Source: Novosphingobium sp. PC22D
GTDB lineage: Bacteria > Pseudomonadota > Alphaproteobacteria > Sphingomonadales > Sphingomonadaceae
Direction of reading: 5' to 3'
DNA length: 64,000 nt
NCBI RefSeq assembly: GCF_002556635.1
Contig: NZ_MWMO01000012.1
Span: forward strand, 80,461 to 144,460
This document shows positions 25,274-33,491 of this stretch, piece after piece (within the stretch, counting starts at the first letter, position 1; the number at the start of each line of letters is the position of its first letter). A program made the position numbers and the translations under genes. The notes under the pieces are model-generated. The model did not search any database and had not been told where the DNA came from. It worked only from the letters and a program-made list of their open reading frames with translations.

Positions 25274-26314
25274 ATGCAGTACACCCAGCTCGGCAATACC
25301 GGTCTCGTCGTATCGCGCCTCGCGCTGGGAGGATCGACCTTCACCAGCGGCGACACCTCGCTTGGGGCGTTCTACAAGGTCGGCCCCGAACTGGTCGACG
25401 AACTGGTCGGCATGGCGCTCGATGCCGGCGTGACCTATTTCGACACCGCCGACGTCTACGCCAGCGGCCAGTCGGAGGAACTGCTCGGCGCGGCGCTCAA
25501 GCCGCATCGGGACCGCATCGTGCTTTCGACCAAGGTGGGAAATCGCGGCGCGGGCAATCGCGAGATCCTGCATTCGGGCCTGTCGCGCAGGCACGTGCTG
25601 TGGTCGGTCGACCAGTCGCTGAGGCGCCTCGGCACCGACTGGATCGACGTGCTCATCGTCCACCGCACCGATCCCTTCACGCCGCTCGAGGAGCAGCTTG
25701 AGGCGCTCGACGCCGTCGTCCGCGCCGGCAAGGTGCGCTACCTCGCCTATTCGAACTGGCCCGCCTGGGTCGCCGCGACCGCGCTCGGGATGCAGAAGGC
25801 GATGGGGCTGGCACGCTTCACGCACGGACAGATGTACTATTCGCTGCTGGGCCGTGACGTCGAGCGCGACACGCTGCCGATGATGGCGCACCATGCGCTG
25901 GGCATGACCGTGTGGAGTCCGCTTGCCTACGGCTTCCTCGCGGGCAAGTATTCGAGCGAGGACATGAAGCGCGACGACAACCGCTTCGCCAACTTCGACT
26001 GGCTGCGCTTCGACCGCGAACAGGCCTTCGCGCTGCTGCCGATCATGGAGGAAATCGCCGCGCGCGCCGGCTGCTCGATGGCGCAGCTCGCAATCGCCTG
26101 GCTGCTGGGGCGCCGGGGCGTCGACGCGGTGCTGCTCGGCGCGACCAAGGCGCACCAGCTCGCCGACAACCTCGGCGCGGTCGCGGTGTCCCTGTCCGAC
26201 GAGGATCGCGCCCGCCTCGACCAGGCGACCGGGATCGCGCCGCTCTATCCCTCGTCCGACTGGGTCGAGGAAGATGGTCTCGTCGCCAAACGACTGGGGG
26301 AGCAAAGGAAATGA
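25274..26314 (+). CDS. Aldo/keto reductase
   Basis: 346 residues from ATG 25274. NADPH-dependent carbonyl reductase of the AKR TIM barrel: DTADVYASGQSEELLGAAL (catalytic Asp and Tyr, near residues 56-61), STKVGNRG (Lys near 83), DVLIVHRTDPFTPLEE (His near 121), and the cofactor region GATKAHQLADNLGAV near the C-terminus. Resembles the YajO/Tas-like group that reduces aldehydes and ketones. Follows the hydratase gene by five bases and overlaps the CoA-transferase gene by four (ATGA), so it is tightly coupled in the operon. Substrate unknown. Confidence 0.88.
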   Translation: MQYTQLGNTGLVVSRLALGGSTFTSGDTSLGAFYKVGPELVDELVGMALDAGVTYFDTADVYASGQSEELLGAALKPHRDRIVLSTKVGNRGAGNREILHSGLSRRHVLWSVDQSLRRLGTDWIDVLIVHRTDPFTPLEEQLEALDAVVRAGKVRYLAYSNWPAWVAATALGMQKAMGLARFTHGQMYYSLLGRDVERDTLPMMAHHALGMTVWSPLAYGFLAGKYSSEDMKRDDNRFANFDWLRFDREQAFALLPIMEEIAARAGCSMAQLAIAWLLGRRGVDAVLLGATKAHQLADNLGAVAVSLSDEDRARLDQATGIAPLYPSSDWVEEDGLVAKRLGEQRK

Positions 26315-27459
26315 CCGGCGCACTGGAAGGCCTGACGATCATCGAAACCGCCGAGCGGGTCGCGGGCGAATACACCGGCAAGCTCATGGCCGATCTTGGC
26401 GCCACGGTGATCAAGGTCGAACGCCCCGGCGGCGCGCCGACACGGCACATGGGGCCGCTGCGCGAGGGCGAGAGCGCGCTGTTCGCCTATCTCAACACCA
26501 ACAAGAAATCGGTCGTGCTCGATCTCGCCGTGCCTGCCGACAGGACGACCCTCGACCGCCTGCTGGCGCGCGCCGACGCGCTCGTCGACGACCATGCCGC
26601 AAGCTGGACCGAGGCGCATCGGCTCGAACCCGAAGCGGTCGCGGCCGGCCACGCGCACCTCGTGCACTGCATCGTCACCCCTTTCGGGCAGGGCGCGCCG
26701 GCATCGTGGCAGGCGGCAAGGCCGCTCAACGTCATCAATGCCGGCGGCTGGGCCTATCACTCGCCGAGCGAGACCCCGCACGACAAGCCCCCGCTCAAGG
26801 GCGCGGGCCGGTTCCTGTCCGACTACGAGGCGGGGATCGACGCGGCGATGTGCGTTACCGCCTCGCTGCTGCGCAAGCGGCGAACCGGGCGGGGCCAGTT
26901 CATCGACATCTCCGAGGTCGAAGTGCAACTTAACCGCATCGACTGCGTGCTCGACCGGATGCTCGCGGGCGAGGCCGAGCCGAGCGAGGCGCGCACGGCC
27001 TACGACATGGGCGGCCCAGGCACCTCGTTCGCCTGCCGCGATGGTCACGTCTTCCTGTTCATGACCACCCGCGTTCACTGGAAGGCGCTGTGCGAGCTGA
27101 TGGGCGAGCCCGAATGGACCGCGGACTTCCGCGAGGACTGGCTCGAGTTCGACTGCACGAAGGACAACGTCGCGCGCTTCCGCGAGCATTTCTCCGACTG
27201 GATCGCGGGGCAGGAAAAGCTCGCGATCAGCGAGGCGGCGCAAAAGGCGGGCGTGCCGATCGTTCCGGTCAACACCGCCGCCGACCTGCCCCGGCACGAG
27301 CAGTTCATCCATCGCGGCTTCTTCCAGGAGGGTGAGCATCCCGCCTTCGGGCAGGTGCTTTATCCCATGGCGCCCTACCGCATGAGCGCGACGCCGGTGG
27401 CGGTCGCCACCCCTGCCCCCGCGCTCGGCGCCGATCAGGAGGAGGCCGCGCATGGCTGA
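26311..27459 (+). CDS. Family III CoA-transferase (CaiB/BaiF), first of a tandem pair
   Basis: 382 residues. Moves CoA from a donor thioester to a carboxylic acid, activating or recycling intermediates. N-terminal LEGLTIIETAERVAGEYTGKLMADLGATVIKVERP is the family hallmark; the catalytic Asp is likely in RFLSDYEAGIDAA (near residue 172), followed by TGRGQFIDISEVEV. Shorter than the second gene and without the usual HMGP-like early motif except RHMGPL. It overlaps the next CoA-transferase gene by eight bases. Adjacent unequal pairs like this can be heteromeric enzymes, as in BbsEF of toluene degradation, or independent paralogues. Donor and acceptor cannot be assigned. Confidence 0.87.
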   Translation: MTGALEGLTIIETAERVAGEYTGKLMADLGATVIKVERPGGAPTRHMGPLREGESALFAYLNTNKKSVVLDLAVPADRTTLDRLLARADALVDDHAASWTEAHRLEPEAVAAGHAHLVHCIVTPFGQGAPASWQAARPLNVINAGGWAYHSPSETPHDKPPLKGAGRFLSDYEAGIDAAMCVTASLLRKRRTGRGQFIDISEVEVQLNRIDCVLDRMLAGEAEPSEARTAYDMGGPGTSFACRDGHVFLFMTTRVHWKALCELMGEPEWTADFREDWLEFDCTKDNVARFREHFSDWIAGQEKLAISEAAQKAGVPIVPVNTAADLPRHEQFIHRGFFQEGEHPAFGQVLYPMAPYRMSATPVAVATPAPALGADQEEAAHG

Positions 27460-28669
27460 CAAGAGCTTCCTCGATCGCGGCGGACCGCTGGCGGGGGTGC
27501 GCGTGCTCGAGATCACCAAGGTCTGGGCCGGACCCTACGCGGGCAAGATGCTCGCCCACCTCGGCGCCGAGGTGATCAAGGTCGAGAGCCGCACCAATCT
27601 CGACGAGATGCGTGCCTATGGCGGGGTCGATACCGATTCGGCGCCCTATTTCCTCTCGATCAACCAGGAAATCCTCTCGGTGCAGGTCAACATGAAGACC
27701 GCCGAGGGGCTCGACCTGGTCAAGCGGATGGTCGCCGAGAGCGACGTGGTGATCGACAACATCCGCCCCGGCGCGATGGAGCGGTCCGGCCTCGACTACG
27801 AGAGCCTGAAGCAGATCAAGCCCGACATCATCCAGTGCGCGATCAAGATGTGGGGCACCGACGGCCCACTCGGCTATCAGACCGGCTACGCGCCGAGCTT
27901 CGCGGCGCTATCCGGGCTCACCGCGCTGGTCGGCCACGAAGGCGAGACGCCGCGCGGGATGAACATCCGTTACGGCGATTCGACCGCCGGGGCCTGCGCC
28001 GCGCTCGCCTGCATCGCCGCCTTGCACCACCGCGAAAGCACCGGCGAGGGTCAGTTCATCGACCTATCCGCCGTCGAGACGATGACCAGCCTCGTCGGCG
28101 ACAGCCTGTTCGCCTGGTCTGTCACCGGCGAGGTTCCCGCCGCGGACGGCAATTTCCATCCCGAGATGTGCCCGCACGGCGCCTATCCCTGCACCGGAGT
28201 CGATTGGGTGAGTATCGCCGTCGGGGACGAAGCGGAGTGGCGGGCCTTGTGCGAGACCCTCGGCGCCTCCGCGCTGCGCGACGATCCGCGCTTCGCCGAC
28301 CTTTCGTCGCGCCTCGCCAACCGCCATGCACTCGACGCCGCGCTCGGCGAGGCGACTCGTGGTCACGACGCGGCGGACCTCGCCGAAAAGCTGCGCGAGG
28401 CCGGCGTCCCAGCCTTCAAGTCGATGAGTTCGCTCGACTTGTGCGGCGATGGCTTCCTCTGGGGCCGCGAGGCGTTCCGCATGGTCAGCGACCATCGCCA
28501 GGGCTCGCGCCCGATCATCGGCCCCTCGTGGCGGATCAGCCCCGACGGGCCGGAAGTGGCGCGCGGGGCCCCGCTGCTCGGCGAGCACAACGAATATGTC
28601 TACCGGGAAATGCTCGGGCTCAGTGAGGCCGAAATGGACGATCTCGTTGCGCGCAAGGTGATCGTCTGA
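27452..28669 (+). CDS. Family III CoA-transferase (CaiB/BaiF), second of the pair
   Basis: 405 residues. LAGVRVLEITKVWAGPYAGKMLAHLGAEVIKVES opens the protein; the probable catalytic Asp is in IRYGDSTAGACAAL (near residue 173), and STGEGQFIDLSAVETMTSL follows. It is closer to the frc/CaiB norm in length than the preceding gene. It overlaps that gene by eight bases and is followed after 45 bases by the luciferase-like oxidoreductase gene. If the pair is heteromeric, this subunit carries the better-conserved active-site region. The CoA acceptor is probably a carboxylic acid formed by the upstream oxidations. Confidence 0.88.
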   Translation: MADKSFLDRGGPLAGVRVLEITKVWAGPYAGKMLAHLGAEVIKVESRTNLDEMRAYGGVDTDSAPYFLSINQEILSVQVNMKTAEGLDLVKRMVAESDVVIDNIRPGAMERSGLDYESLKQIKPDIIQCAIKMWGTDGPLGYQTGYAPSFAALSGLTALVGHEGETPRGMNIRYGDSTAGACAALACIAALHHRESTGEGQFIDLSAVETMTSLVGDSLFAWSVTGEVPAADGNFHPEMCPHGAYPCTGVDWVSIAVGDEAEWRALCETLGASALRDDPRFADLSSRLANRHALDAALGEATRGHDAADLAEKLREAGVPAFKSMSSLDLCGDGFLWGREAFRMVSDHRQGSRPIIGPSWRISPDGPEVARGAPLLGEHNEYVYREMLGLSEAEMDDLVARKVIV

Positions 28670-28714
28670 CAGGCATCGACAAACCCGCTGCGTCGGCCGA
28701 AGGGAGAGAAGGCT

Positions 28715-29635
28715 ATGAAGCTGGGATTTGCGATGCCGCACATGCTGCGGCTCAAGGCCATGACGCAACCCTGGGAAGCGGCGGTGACCGGCGCGGATCA
28801 GACCAGGCTGGCAAAATGGGCCGAACAGCTCGGCTACGGGATGATCGCCGTGCCCGAACACCATATCATTCCGCGCCACCACGTCGAATTGTCGGGGCCG
28901 CACTATTTCAACGCCTATGTCGCGATGGCGCACATGGCCGGTGCGACCGAGACGATCCGCGTCAACTCGTGCATCGCGATCCTGCCCGCGCAGCACCCGA
29001 TCGTGACCGCCAAGGCGCTTTCGACGATGGACTGGCTGTCGAGCGGGCGCGTCACGGTGACTTTCGGCGTGGGCTGGCTCGCCGACGAATTCGAACTGCT
29101 CGGCATCCCCTTCCGCGAGCGCGGCGTCATGGCGGAGGAGTACGTCCAGGCGATCATCGCGCTGTGGACACAGGAGGAGCCCGAGTTCGAGGGCAAGTAC
29201 GTCTCGTTCAAGGACGTCGCCTTCGAACCCAAGCCGGTCCAGAAGCCGCACCTGCCGATCTGGTTCGGCGGCGACGCGGACGCCGTGCTGCGGCGGGCAG
29301 GGCGATACGCGCAGGGCTGGTGGCCGTTCCTGACTAAGCCCGAGGACATCCCCGCGCGGCTCGATTTCATCCGCTCGCAGCCCGACTACGCGGGATTGCT
29401 GGAAGACGTCTACTACGGCCTGGGCACCGGGCGGGTGGGCGAAGGCCACGTCGTCAAGGACGATCCGGGCGGGCGCGCCGGCCAGTCCGCCGCCGAGCTG
29501 ATCGAGCGGCTAGGGCAGCTCGCCGACCTCGGAGTGTCCTGGAGTTCGGTTCCGATTCCGCCGCTCGCCGCGATCGAGGAATACTACGACTTCACGCAAT
29601 GGGTCGCCGAAGAGGTGATGCCCGCCGTCGCCTGA
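28715..29635 (+). CDS. LLM-class (luciferase-like) flavin-dependent oxidoreductase
   Basis: 306 residues, TIM-barrel fold of bacterial-luciferase-like and F420-dependent enzymes. MKLGFAMPHM at the N-terminus, the EHHIIP segment (near 48-53), the flavin/substrate stretch STMDWLSSGRVTVTFGVGWLADEFELLGIPF (near 104-134), and KPVQKPHLPIWFGGDADAVLRRAGRYAQGWWPF in the C-terminal half. Could be an FMN-dependent Baeyer-Villiger-type or alkane-type monooxygenase, or an F420-dependent dehydrogenase; sphingomonads can use either cofactor pool. If flavin-dependent it needs a reductase, and the flavin reductase genes at 14.1 and 61.4 kb are candidates. Position in the operon before the DUF35/aldolase pair suggests oxidation of a CoA-linked or ring intermediate. 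Confidence 0.83.
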   Translation: MKLGFAMPHMLRLKAMTQPWEAAVTGADQTRLAKWAEQLGYGMIAVPEHHIIPRHHVELSGPHYFNAYVAMAHMAGATETIRVNSCIAILPAQHPIVTAKALSTMDWLSSGRVTVTFGVGWLADEFELLGIPFRERGVMAEEYVQAIIALWTQEEPEFEGKYVSFKDVAFEPKPVQKPHLPIWFGGDADAVLRRAGRYAQGWWPFLTKPEDIPARLDFIRSQPDYAGLLEDVYYGLGTGRVGEGHVVKDDPGGRAGQSAAELIERLGQLADLGVSWSSVPIPPLAAIEEYYDFTQWVAEEVMPAVA

Positions 29636-29735
29636 CGCGAAGCGAGGGATACGCCTCCGCGATGAACCCGCGCCGCCGCTTGACGCCGCCGCCGCCGGTG
29701 CGAAGGTCGCGCGCAAGAGCGGAGAGGACCCAGCA

Positions 29736-30140
29736 ATGAACCCACCCCGGCCCGTGCCGAAGCTCGACGACGCCAACCGTGCCTTCTGGACGGGCGGCGC
29801 GGAGGGCAAACTCAACATCACCCGGTGCGGCGACTGCGGCCAGTATACGCACCCGCCGCAGATCCTGTGCCGCCACTGCCAGTCGGAAAACGTCGCACCC
29901 GAGGCCGTCGCGGGCACCGGCGCGGTCGAGACTATGTCGGTCAATCATCAACCCTGGGCCAAGGGCCTGGAAGTGCCGTACGTGATCGCGCGCGTCCGCC
30001 TCGATGGTGTGCCCGGCGTCTATCTGACGACCAATATCGTCAATTGCGAAGTCGACGAGGTCGCCTTCGACGATCCGGTCCGCGTCGTCTTCGAGGAGCA
30101 GGACGGCATCTTCTATCCCTTGTTCGAAAAGGCGGACTGA
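29736..30140 (+). CDS. DUF35 OB-fold protein with rubredoxin-like zinc ribbon
   Basis: 134 residues. N-terminal zinc ribbon with C-x2-C...C-x2-C (CGDCGQ and CRHCQ, residues about 31-49) followed by an OB fold (VETMSVNHQPWAKG to YPLFEKAD). Such proteins bind acyl-CoA and form complexes with thiolase-superfamily partners, for example the DUF35 domain of ChsH2 with Ltp2 aldolase in steroid side-chain degradation. Here the thiolase-like gene starts three bases after its stop, so the two are expected to form one complex. A 100-base gap before it contains an Arg/Pro-rich non-coding stretch and a GGAGAGGA ribosome site. Confidence 0.88.
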   Translation: MNPPRPVPKLDDANRAFWTGGAEGKLNITRCGDCGQYTHPPQILCRHCQSENVAPEAVAGTGAVETMSVNHQPWAKGLEVPYVIARVRLDGVPGVYLTTNIVNCEVDEVAFDDPVRVVFEEQDGIFYPLFEKAD

Positions 30141-30142
30141 CC

Positions 30143-31309
30143 ATGGCGCAGGAAGCCTACATCACAGGTATCGGCCAGTCGGAAGTCGGCGTGCGACTGC
30201 CGCGCCATCCGCTGCTGCTCACGCTCGACGCCGCGCGCGAGGCCGTCGCCGACGCGGGGCTGACCTTCGAGCAGATCGACGGCGTCTTTTCGTATCCGGG
30301 CAAGAGCCACGGCTATCTTGCCTTTTCGCCGGTGGGCACCGACGAGGTCATGGAAGCGCTGGGGATCAAGTCGAAGTGGCAGATGGGCGCGATGGAGCAG
30401 CCCGCGCAGCTCTCGGCGATCGGCATGGCGGCGATGGCGGTCAAACAGGGCCTGTGCCGTCATGTGCTGTGCTTCCGCACCGTCTACGAGGCGGGCGGCA
30501 TGGCCGATCCCGAGACCTACATGGCGGGCATGGGCGCCAAGACGGTCACCGGCATGCAGCAGTGGACCAGTCCCTTCTGGGCGACCTCGGCGGCCTGCTG
30601 GACAGCGCAGTACGCCGCGCGGCACGTTCATCGCTACGGCATGACGCGCGAGCAGCTCGGCCAGATCGCGATCAACGCCTCGAAGAACGCCATGGCCAAT
30701 CCGCGCGCGCGGGCGATCACCAAGGAAGAGCTGACGCTCGACAAGTACATGAGCGCGCGGATGATCTCGACGCCGCTGTGCCTCTATGACTGCGACCGCT
30801 TTTCCGACGCCTCGACGGTGATCATCGTTTCGGCCGGCGATGCGCTCGACGAAGTGACCGCGACGCCGATCCGCGTCGCGGCGATGGCGGGCTCGGTCGA
30901 TCGCTATTCGTGGGACCAGGTCGAATGGCCCGCCTCCTACGACACCGGCCCGGACTTGTGGAAGCACACCGACTACACCCCCGACGACGTCGATTGCGTG
31001 CAGTTCTACGACGGCTTCGCTTTCCTGCCGCTGACATGGCTCGAAGGGCTGGGCTTTTGCGAGAAGGGATCGGCGCACGAGTTCGTCGAGGGCGGCACGC
31101 GGATCGCGCGTGACGGCGAACTGCCGATGAACACCAGCGGCGGGCAGCTCGGCTCGGGGCGCCTCCACGGCTTCGGCTTCGCGCACGAAGCGGTGACGCA
31201 ATTGCGCAAAGTGGGCGGCGAGCGGCAGATTCCCGGCGATCCGAAAGTGGCGGTGGCGACCTCGGGCGGCGGGCCGCTCGCCGCAGCGCTGCTGCTGGCG
31301 CGCGACTGA
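30143..31309 (+). CDS. Thiolase-superfamily protein, candidate Ltp2-type aldolase
   Basis: 388 residues. N-terminal AYITGIGQSEVGVRLPRHPLLLTLDAAREAVADAGLTFEQIDGV identifies the thiolase/SCP-x lipid-transfer group. The position of the thiolase nucleophile is occupied by non-Cys residues (MEQPAQLSAIGMAAM, near residues 84-98), so acyl transfer by a Cys is unlikely. The C-terminal part has VDCVQFYDGFAFLPLTWLEG and NTSGGQLGSGRLHGFGFAHEAV, with HGFG where thiolases have GHPxGATG. Both are features of retro-aldolases such as Ltp2, which split 17-hydroxy side-chain CoA esters. Together with the preceding DUF35 gene this is a probable carbon-carbon lyase. Last gene of the plus-strand run. Confidence 0.83.
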   Translation: MAQEAYITGIGQSEVGVRLPRHPLLLTLDAAREAVADAGLTFEQIDGVFSYPGKSHGYLAFSPVGTDEVMEALGIKSKWQMGAMEQPAQLSAIGMAAMAVKQGLCRHVLCFRTVYEAGGMADPETYMAGMGAKTVTGMQQWTSPFWATSAACWTAQYAARHVHRYGMTREQLGQIAINASKNAMANPRARAITKEELTLDKYMSARMISTPLCLYDCDRFSDASTVIIVSAGDALDEVTATPIRVAAMAGSVDRYSWDQVEWPASYDTGPDLWKHTDYTPDDVDCVQFYDGFAFLPLTWLEGLGFCEKGSAHEFVEGGTRIARDGELPMNTSGGQLGSGRLHGFGFAHEAVTQLRKVGGERQIPGDPKVAVATSGGGPLAAALLLARD

Positions 31310-31315
31310 CGCGGA

Positions 31316-32497
31316 TCAGGGGGCGGCGGGCTGGGCTCGCCGCCGACCGACCTTGCGCTCGATGCCAAGCCCGATGAATGGCCGCAGCGGGCCGATCTCA
31401 CGGCCGATGAGATAGAACAGCACGCACCCGATTGCGGTCGCGCCGACGAGGAACAGGAACTCGCCGAGCGCGCCGAACCCGGCGTCGTTGATCAGCCAGC
31501 CCGCACCGATATAGACCGTCTGGTGCACGATGTAGAACGGAAACACCGCTTCGGCGAGCGTGGCGCGCAAGGGTGCGTCGTGGTTCCAGTAGCGGTCCGC
31601 GATCCCGAACAGCGCGACGATCGCCGCCCAGCCGAGCACCGCGCGCGCCGCCATGAACAGCGGGTCGAGATCGGCGGGAACCGGCGTATTGTTGGGATAG
31701 ACCGTCTTGATCACGAAGATCACGGCATAGCCCGCCAGCGAGAATACGCTCGCCAGCATCCACTGCCCCGCGATCGCCTCGCGCAGCGGCTCGGACCGGC
31801 GGAGCAGCACGCCGAACAGGAACATCGGAAAATAGCAGGCGTGCGCGGCGAAATCGTTGACGAAATTGTGCGTGTCGGTCCAGCCGTCGCGCAGCAGCAG
31901 GCGCATGACGAAGATCCACATGATCGGCAGCGGTAGCAGCAGCGGTCCCGCCAGCACTCGCTCGCACAGCCGCGCGAGCCATGCGCGCAGCGCCTCGGGC
32001 AACGCCAGCAGGCCGCAGAAGGCGACGGTGTAGGCGAGCAGGTAGGCGACGAACCAGAGATGAATCCAGCGCGGCACGGGAATGCCGTCCACCATGTTGA
32101 ACGCGCGGTAGTAGTGGGCCAGGAACTCGTAGTAGCCGCCCGAATATCCGGTATCGCGCATCATGCCGACCCAGGGCTGCGGCGGAACGATGACGAGGAT
32201 GCCGAAAACCAGCGGCACCGCTAGACGCATGAAGCGGTTGCGCAGGAAAGTGCCCCTGCCCGGCTGCCGCTCGAGCATCGCCGCGCTCGCGTAGCCCGAG
32301 ATCGCGAACAGCAGCGACAAGCGCCAGGGACTCAGCGCGAGCAGGAATACCGCCACGCCGTCGACCACGCCGCGTGAAGGCGTCTGATAGCCCCAGGGCG
32401 TGAACATGAAGCCGATATGGTAGAAGATGAGCAGGATGAACGCCGCGATGCGCAGCCAGTCCATTCCGTAGTGCCGCGCGGATTGCGACCCCGTCAT
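31316..32497 (-). CDS. Acyltransferase 3 family membrane protein (OpgC-like)
   Basis: 393 residues from ATG 32497; a much longer in-frame extension upstream to 33292 runs antisense through the LacI-like gene and has no membrane character, so it is rejected. About ten transmembrane helices. Opening YGMDWLRIAAFILLIFYHIGFMF carries the conserved Arg and His of acyltransferase-3 enzymes; LFAISGYASAAML, RLAVPLVFGILVIVPPQPW and FPFYIVHQTVYIGAGW near the C-terminus match the OpgC/glucan-succinyl-transferase-like group. Acts on the inner membrane to acylate an envelope glycan or lipid; substrate unknown. It is convergent with the aldolase gene (7 bases apart) and divergent from the LacI-like gene across a 195-base region containing a palindrome. 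Confidence 0.82.
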   Translation of the reverse strand: MTGSQSARHYGMDWLRIAAFILLIFYHIGFMFTPWGYQTPSRGVVDGVAVFLLALSPWRLSLLFAISGYASAAMLERQPGRGTFLRNRFMRLAVPLVFGILVIVPPQPWVGMMRDTGYSGGYYEFLAHYYRAFNMVDGIPVPRWIHLWFVAYLLAYTVAFCGLLALPEALRAWLARLCERVLAGPLLLPLPIMWIFVMRLLLRDGWTDTHNFVNDFAAHACYFPMFLFGVLLRRSEPLREAIAGQWMLASVFSLAGYAVIFVIKTVYPNNTPVPADLDPLFMAARAVLGWAAIVALFGIADRYWNHDAPLRATLAEAVFPFYIVHQTVYIGAGWLINDAGFGALGEFLFLVGATAIGCVLFYLIGREIGPLRPFIGLGIERKVGRRRAQPAAP

Positions 32498-32541
32498 TGA
32501 GCATCCCCAGGCATCTGCGGCCTCTAGCACCTGCCGGCGGA

Positions 32542-32557
32542 AGTGCAAATCTGCACT
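32542..32557. promoter_or_regulatory. Inverted repeat AGTGCA-N4-TGCACT
   Basis: Perfect 6-bp arms with spacer AATC. It lies between the divergent acyltransferase gene (start 32497) and the LacI-like gene (start 32693), 45 bases upstream of the former, where an operator would be expected. Confidence 0.45.
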
Positions 32558-32692
32558 CGGCCCATCCAATCGATCCGATTCGGAGCGACCCGGCGTTTCG
32601 CATGCGCCGGTTTCGGGCCATCGCGAAATGATGAACGCCCCAGATACGAGGTTGCACGCCCGAGCCGTGCGTCCGGCGCCCTTCGTTTCCGC

Positions 32693-33487
32693 ATGATCGC
32701 GCTGGTCTGCGACAGGATCGACCCCGTCCCACTGGGCGAAGCGGTGCAAGCCCTTGCTGACGTGGTGCAAGCCGCCGGACAAGTGCTCGGCTTCTGCCTG
32801 CTGACCGAACCGCGGGACGAGGCGCTGCACGCCTTCATCGCACGGCATCAGCCCGATGCGCTCGTGCTGATGCCCGACCTTGCTGAACCGCAGGCGCTCG
32901 CCGCGATCGCGCACGACCTGCGATGCCCCTGCATCGGCGGCGACATGCTCGACGCCGAGAGCCTGCGGGTCGACCGGCTCGGGATGTTCGGACTCGTCGC
33001 CTGGATCATCGGCCGCGGCCACCGCCGCGTGGCCTATATCGGCGGACCAGAGGGCTCGCCCGCCGCCCGCCAGCGCGAACTCGGCTATCTCGACGCGATG
33101 GCCGAATACGAGCTCGACCGGGGCCCGGCGCTCATCGAGGACGGCGACGGCACCTTCGCGTCGGGCGTGGTCGCGGCGCGGCTCCTTTTCGAGCTGAGCC
33201 CCAGGCCAAGCGCGATCGTGGCCGCAAACGATGCGATGGCCGCAGGCGCGCTCCACGCGGCGGTCGAGTTGGGCATCTCGGTTCCCGGGCAAGTCTCGAT
33301 CGCGGGCTTCGGCAACGAGGCCAGCGGCGCGGCGACCTCGCCGCCGCTCGCCTCCGTCAGCTTGCCCTGGAACAGGGCGCTGCGCCGGACGGCCAGCGCG
33401 CTGCTGCTTCCGGACGCGCCGAGCCTGGGCAAAGTCGCGCTCGAACCGCGGATCATCCCGCGCGGCAGCGTCGCCGACTGGGGGTGA
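32693..33487 (+). CDS. LacI/periplasmic-binding-protein-like sensor domain without DNA-binding domain
   Basis: 264 residues from MIALVCDRIDPV. The type I periplasmic-binding fold is typical of LacI/GalR regulators: ALVLMPDLAEPQALAAIAHDL, VDRLGMFGLVAWIIGRGHRRVAYIGGPEGSPAARQRELGYLDAM (LacI's hallmark G.r.i..i.g), FASGVVAARLLFELSPRPSAIVAANDAMAAGALHAAVELGISVPGQVSIAGFGNEASG. The family normally has a ~60-residue helix-turn-helix plus hinge before this; here the frame starts at residue ~60 equivalent and the 195 bases upstream show no HTH in any frame. An earlier in-frame ATG at 32543 adds 50 residues without HTH character. It may be a truncated regulator, or a sensor that works with a separate DNA-binding partner. 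Ends 4 bases from the convergent MFS gene. Confidence 0.68.
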   Translation: MIALVCDRIDPVPLGEAVQALADVVQAAGQVLGFCLLTEPRDEALHAFIARHQPDALVLMPDLAEPQALAAIAHDLRCPCIGGDMLDAESLRVDRLGMFGLVAWIIGRGHRRVAYIGGPEGSPAARQRELGYLDAMAEYELDRGPALIEDGDGTFASGVVAARLLFELSPRPSAIVAANDAMAAGALHAAVELGISVPGQVSIAGFGNEASGAATSPPLASVSLPWNRALRRTASALLLPDAPSLGKVALEPRIIPRGSVADWG

Positions 33488-33491
33488 GCGC

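Noticed and set aside
31316..33292. Long minus-strand frame that would extend the acyltransferase by 265 codons
   Set aside because: The added part is antisense to the LacI-like gene and not membrane-like; ATG 32497 starts the known family.
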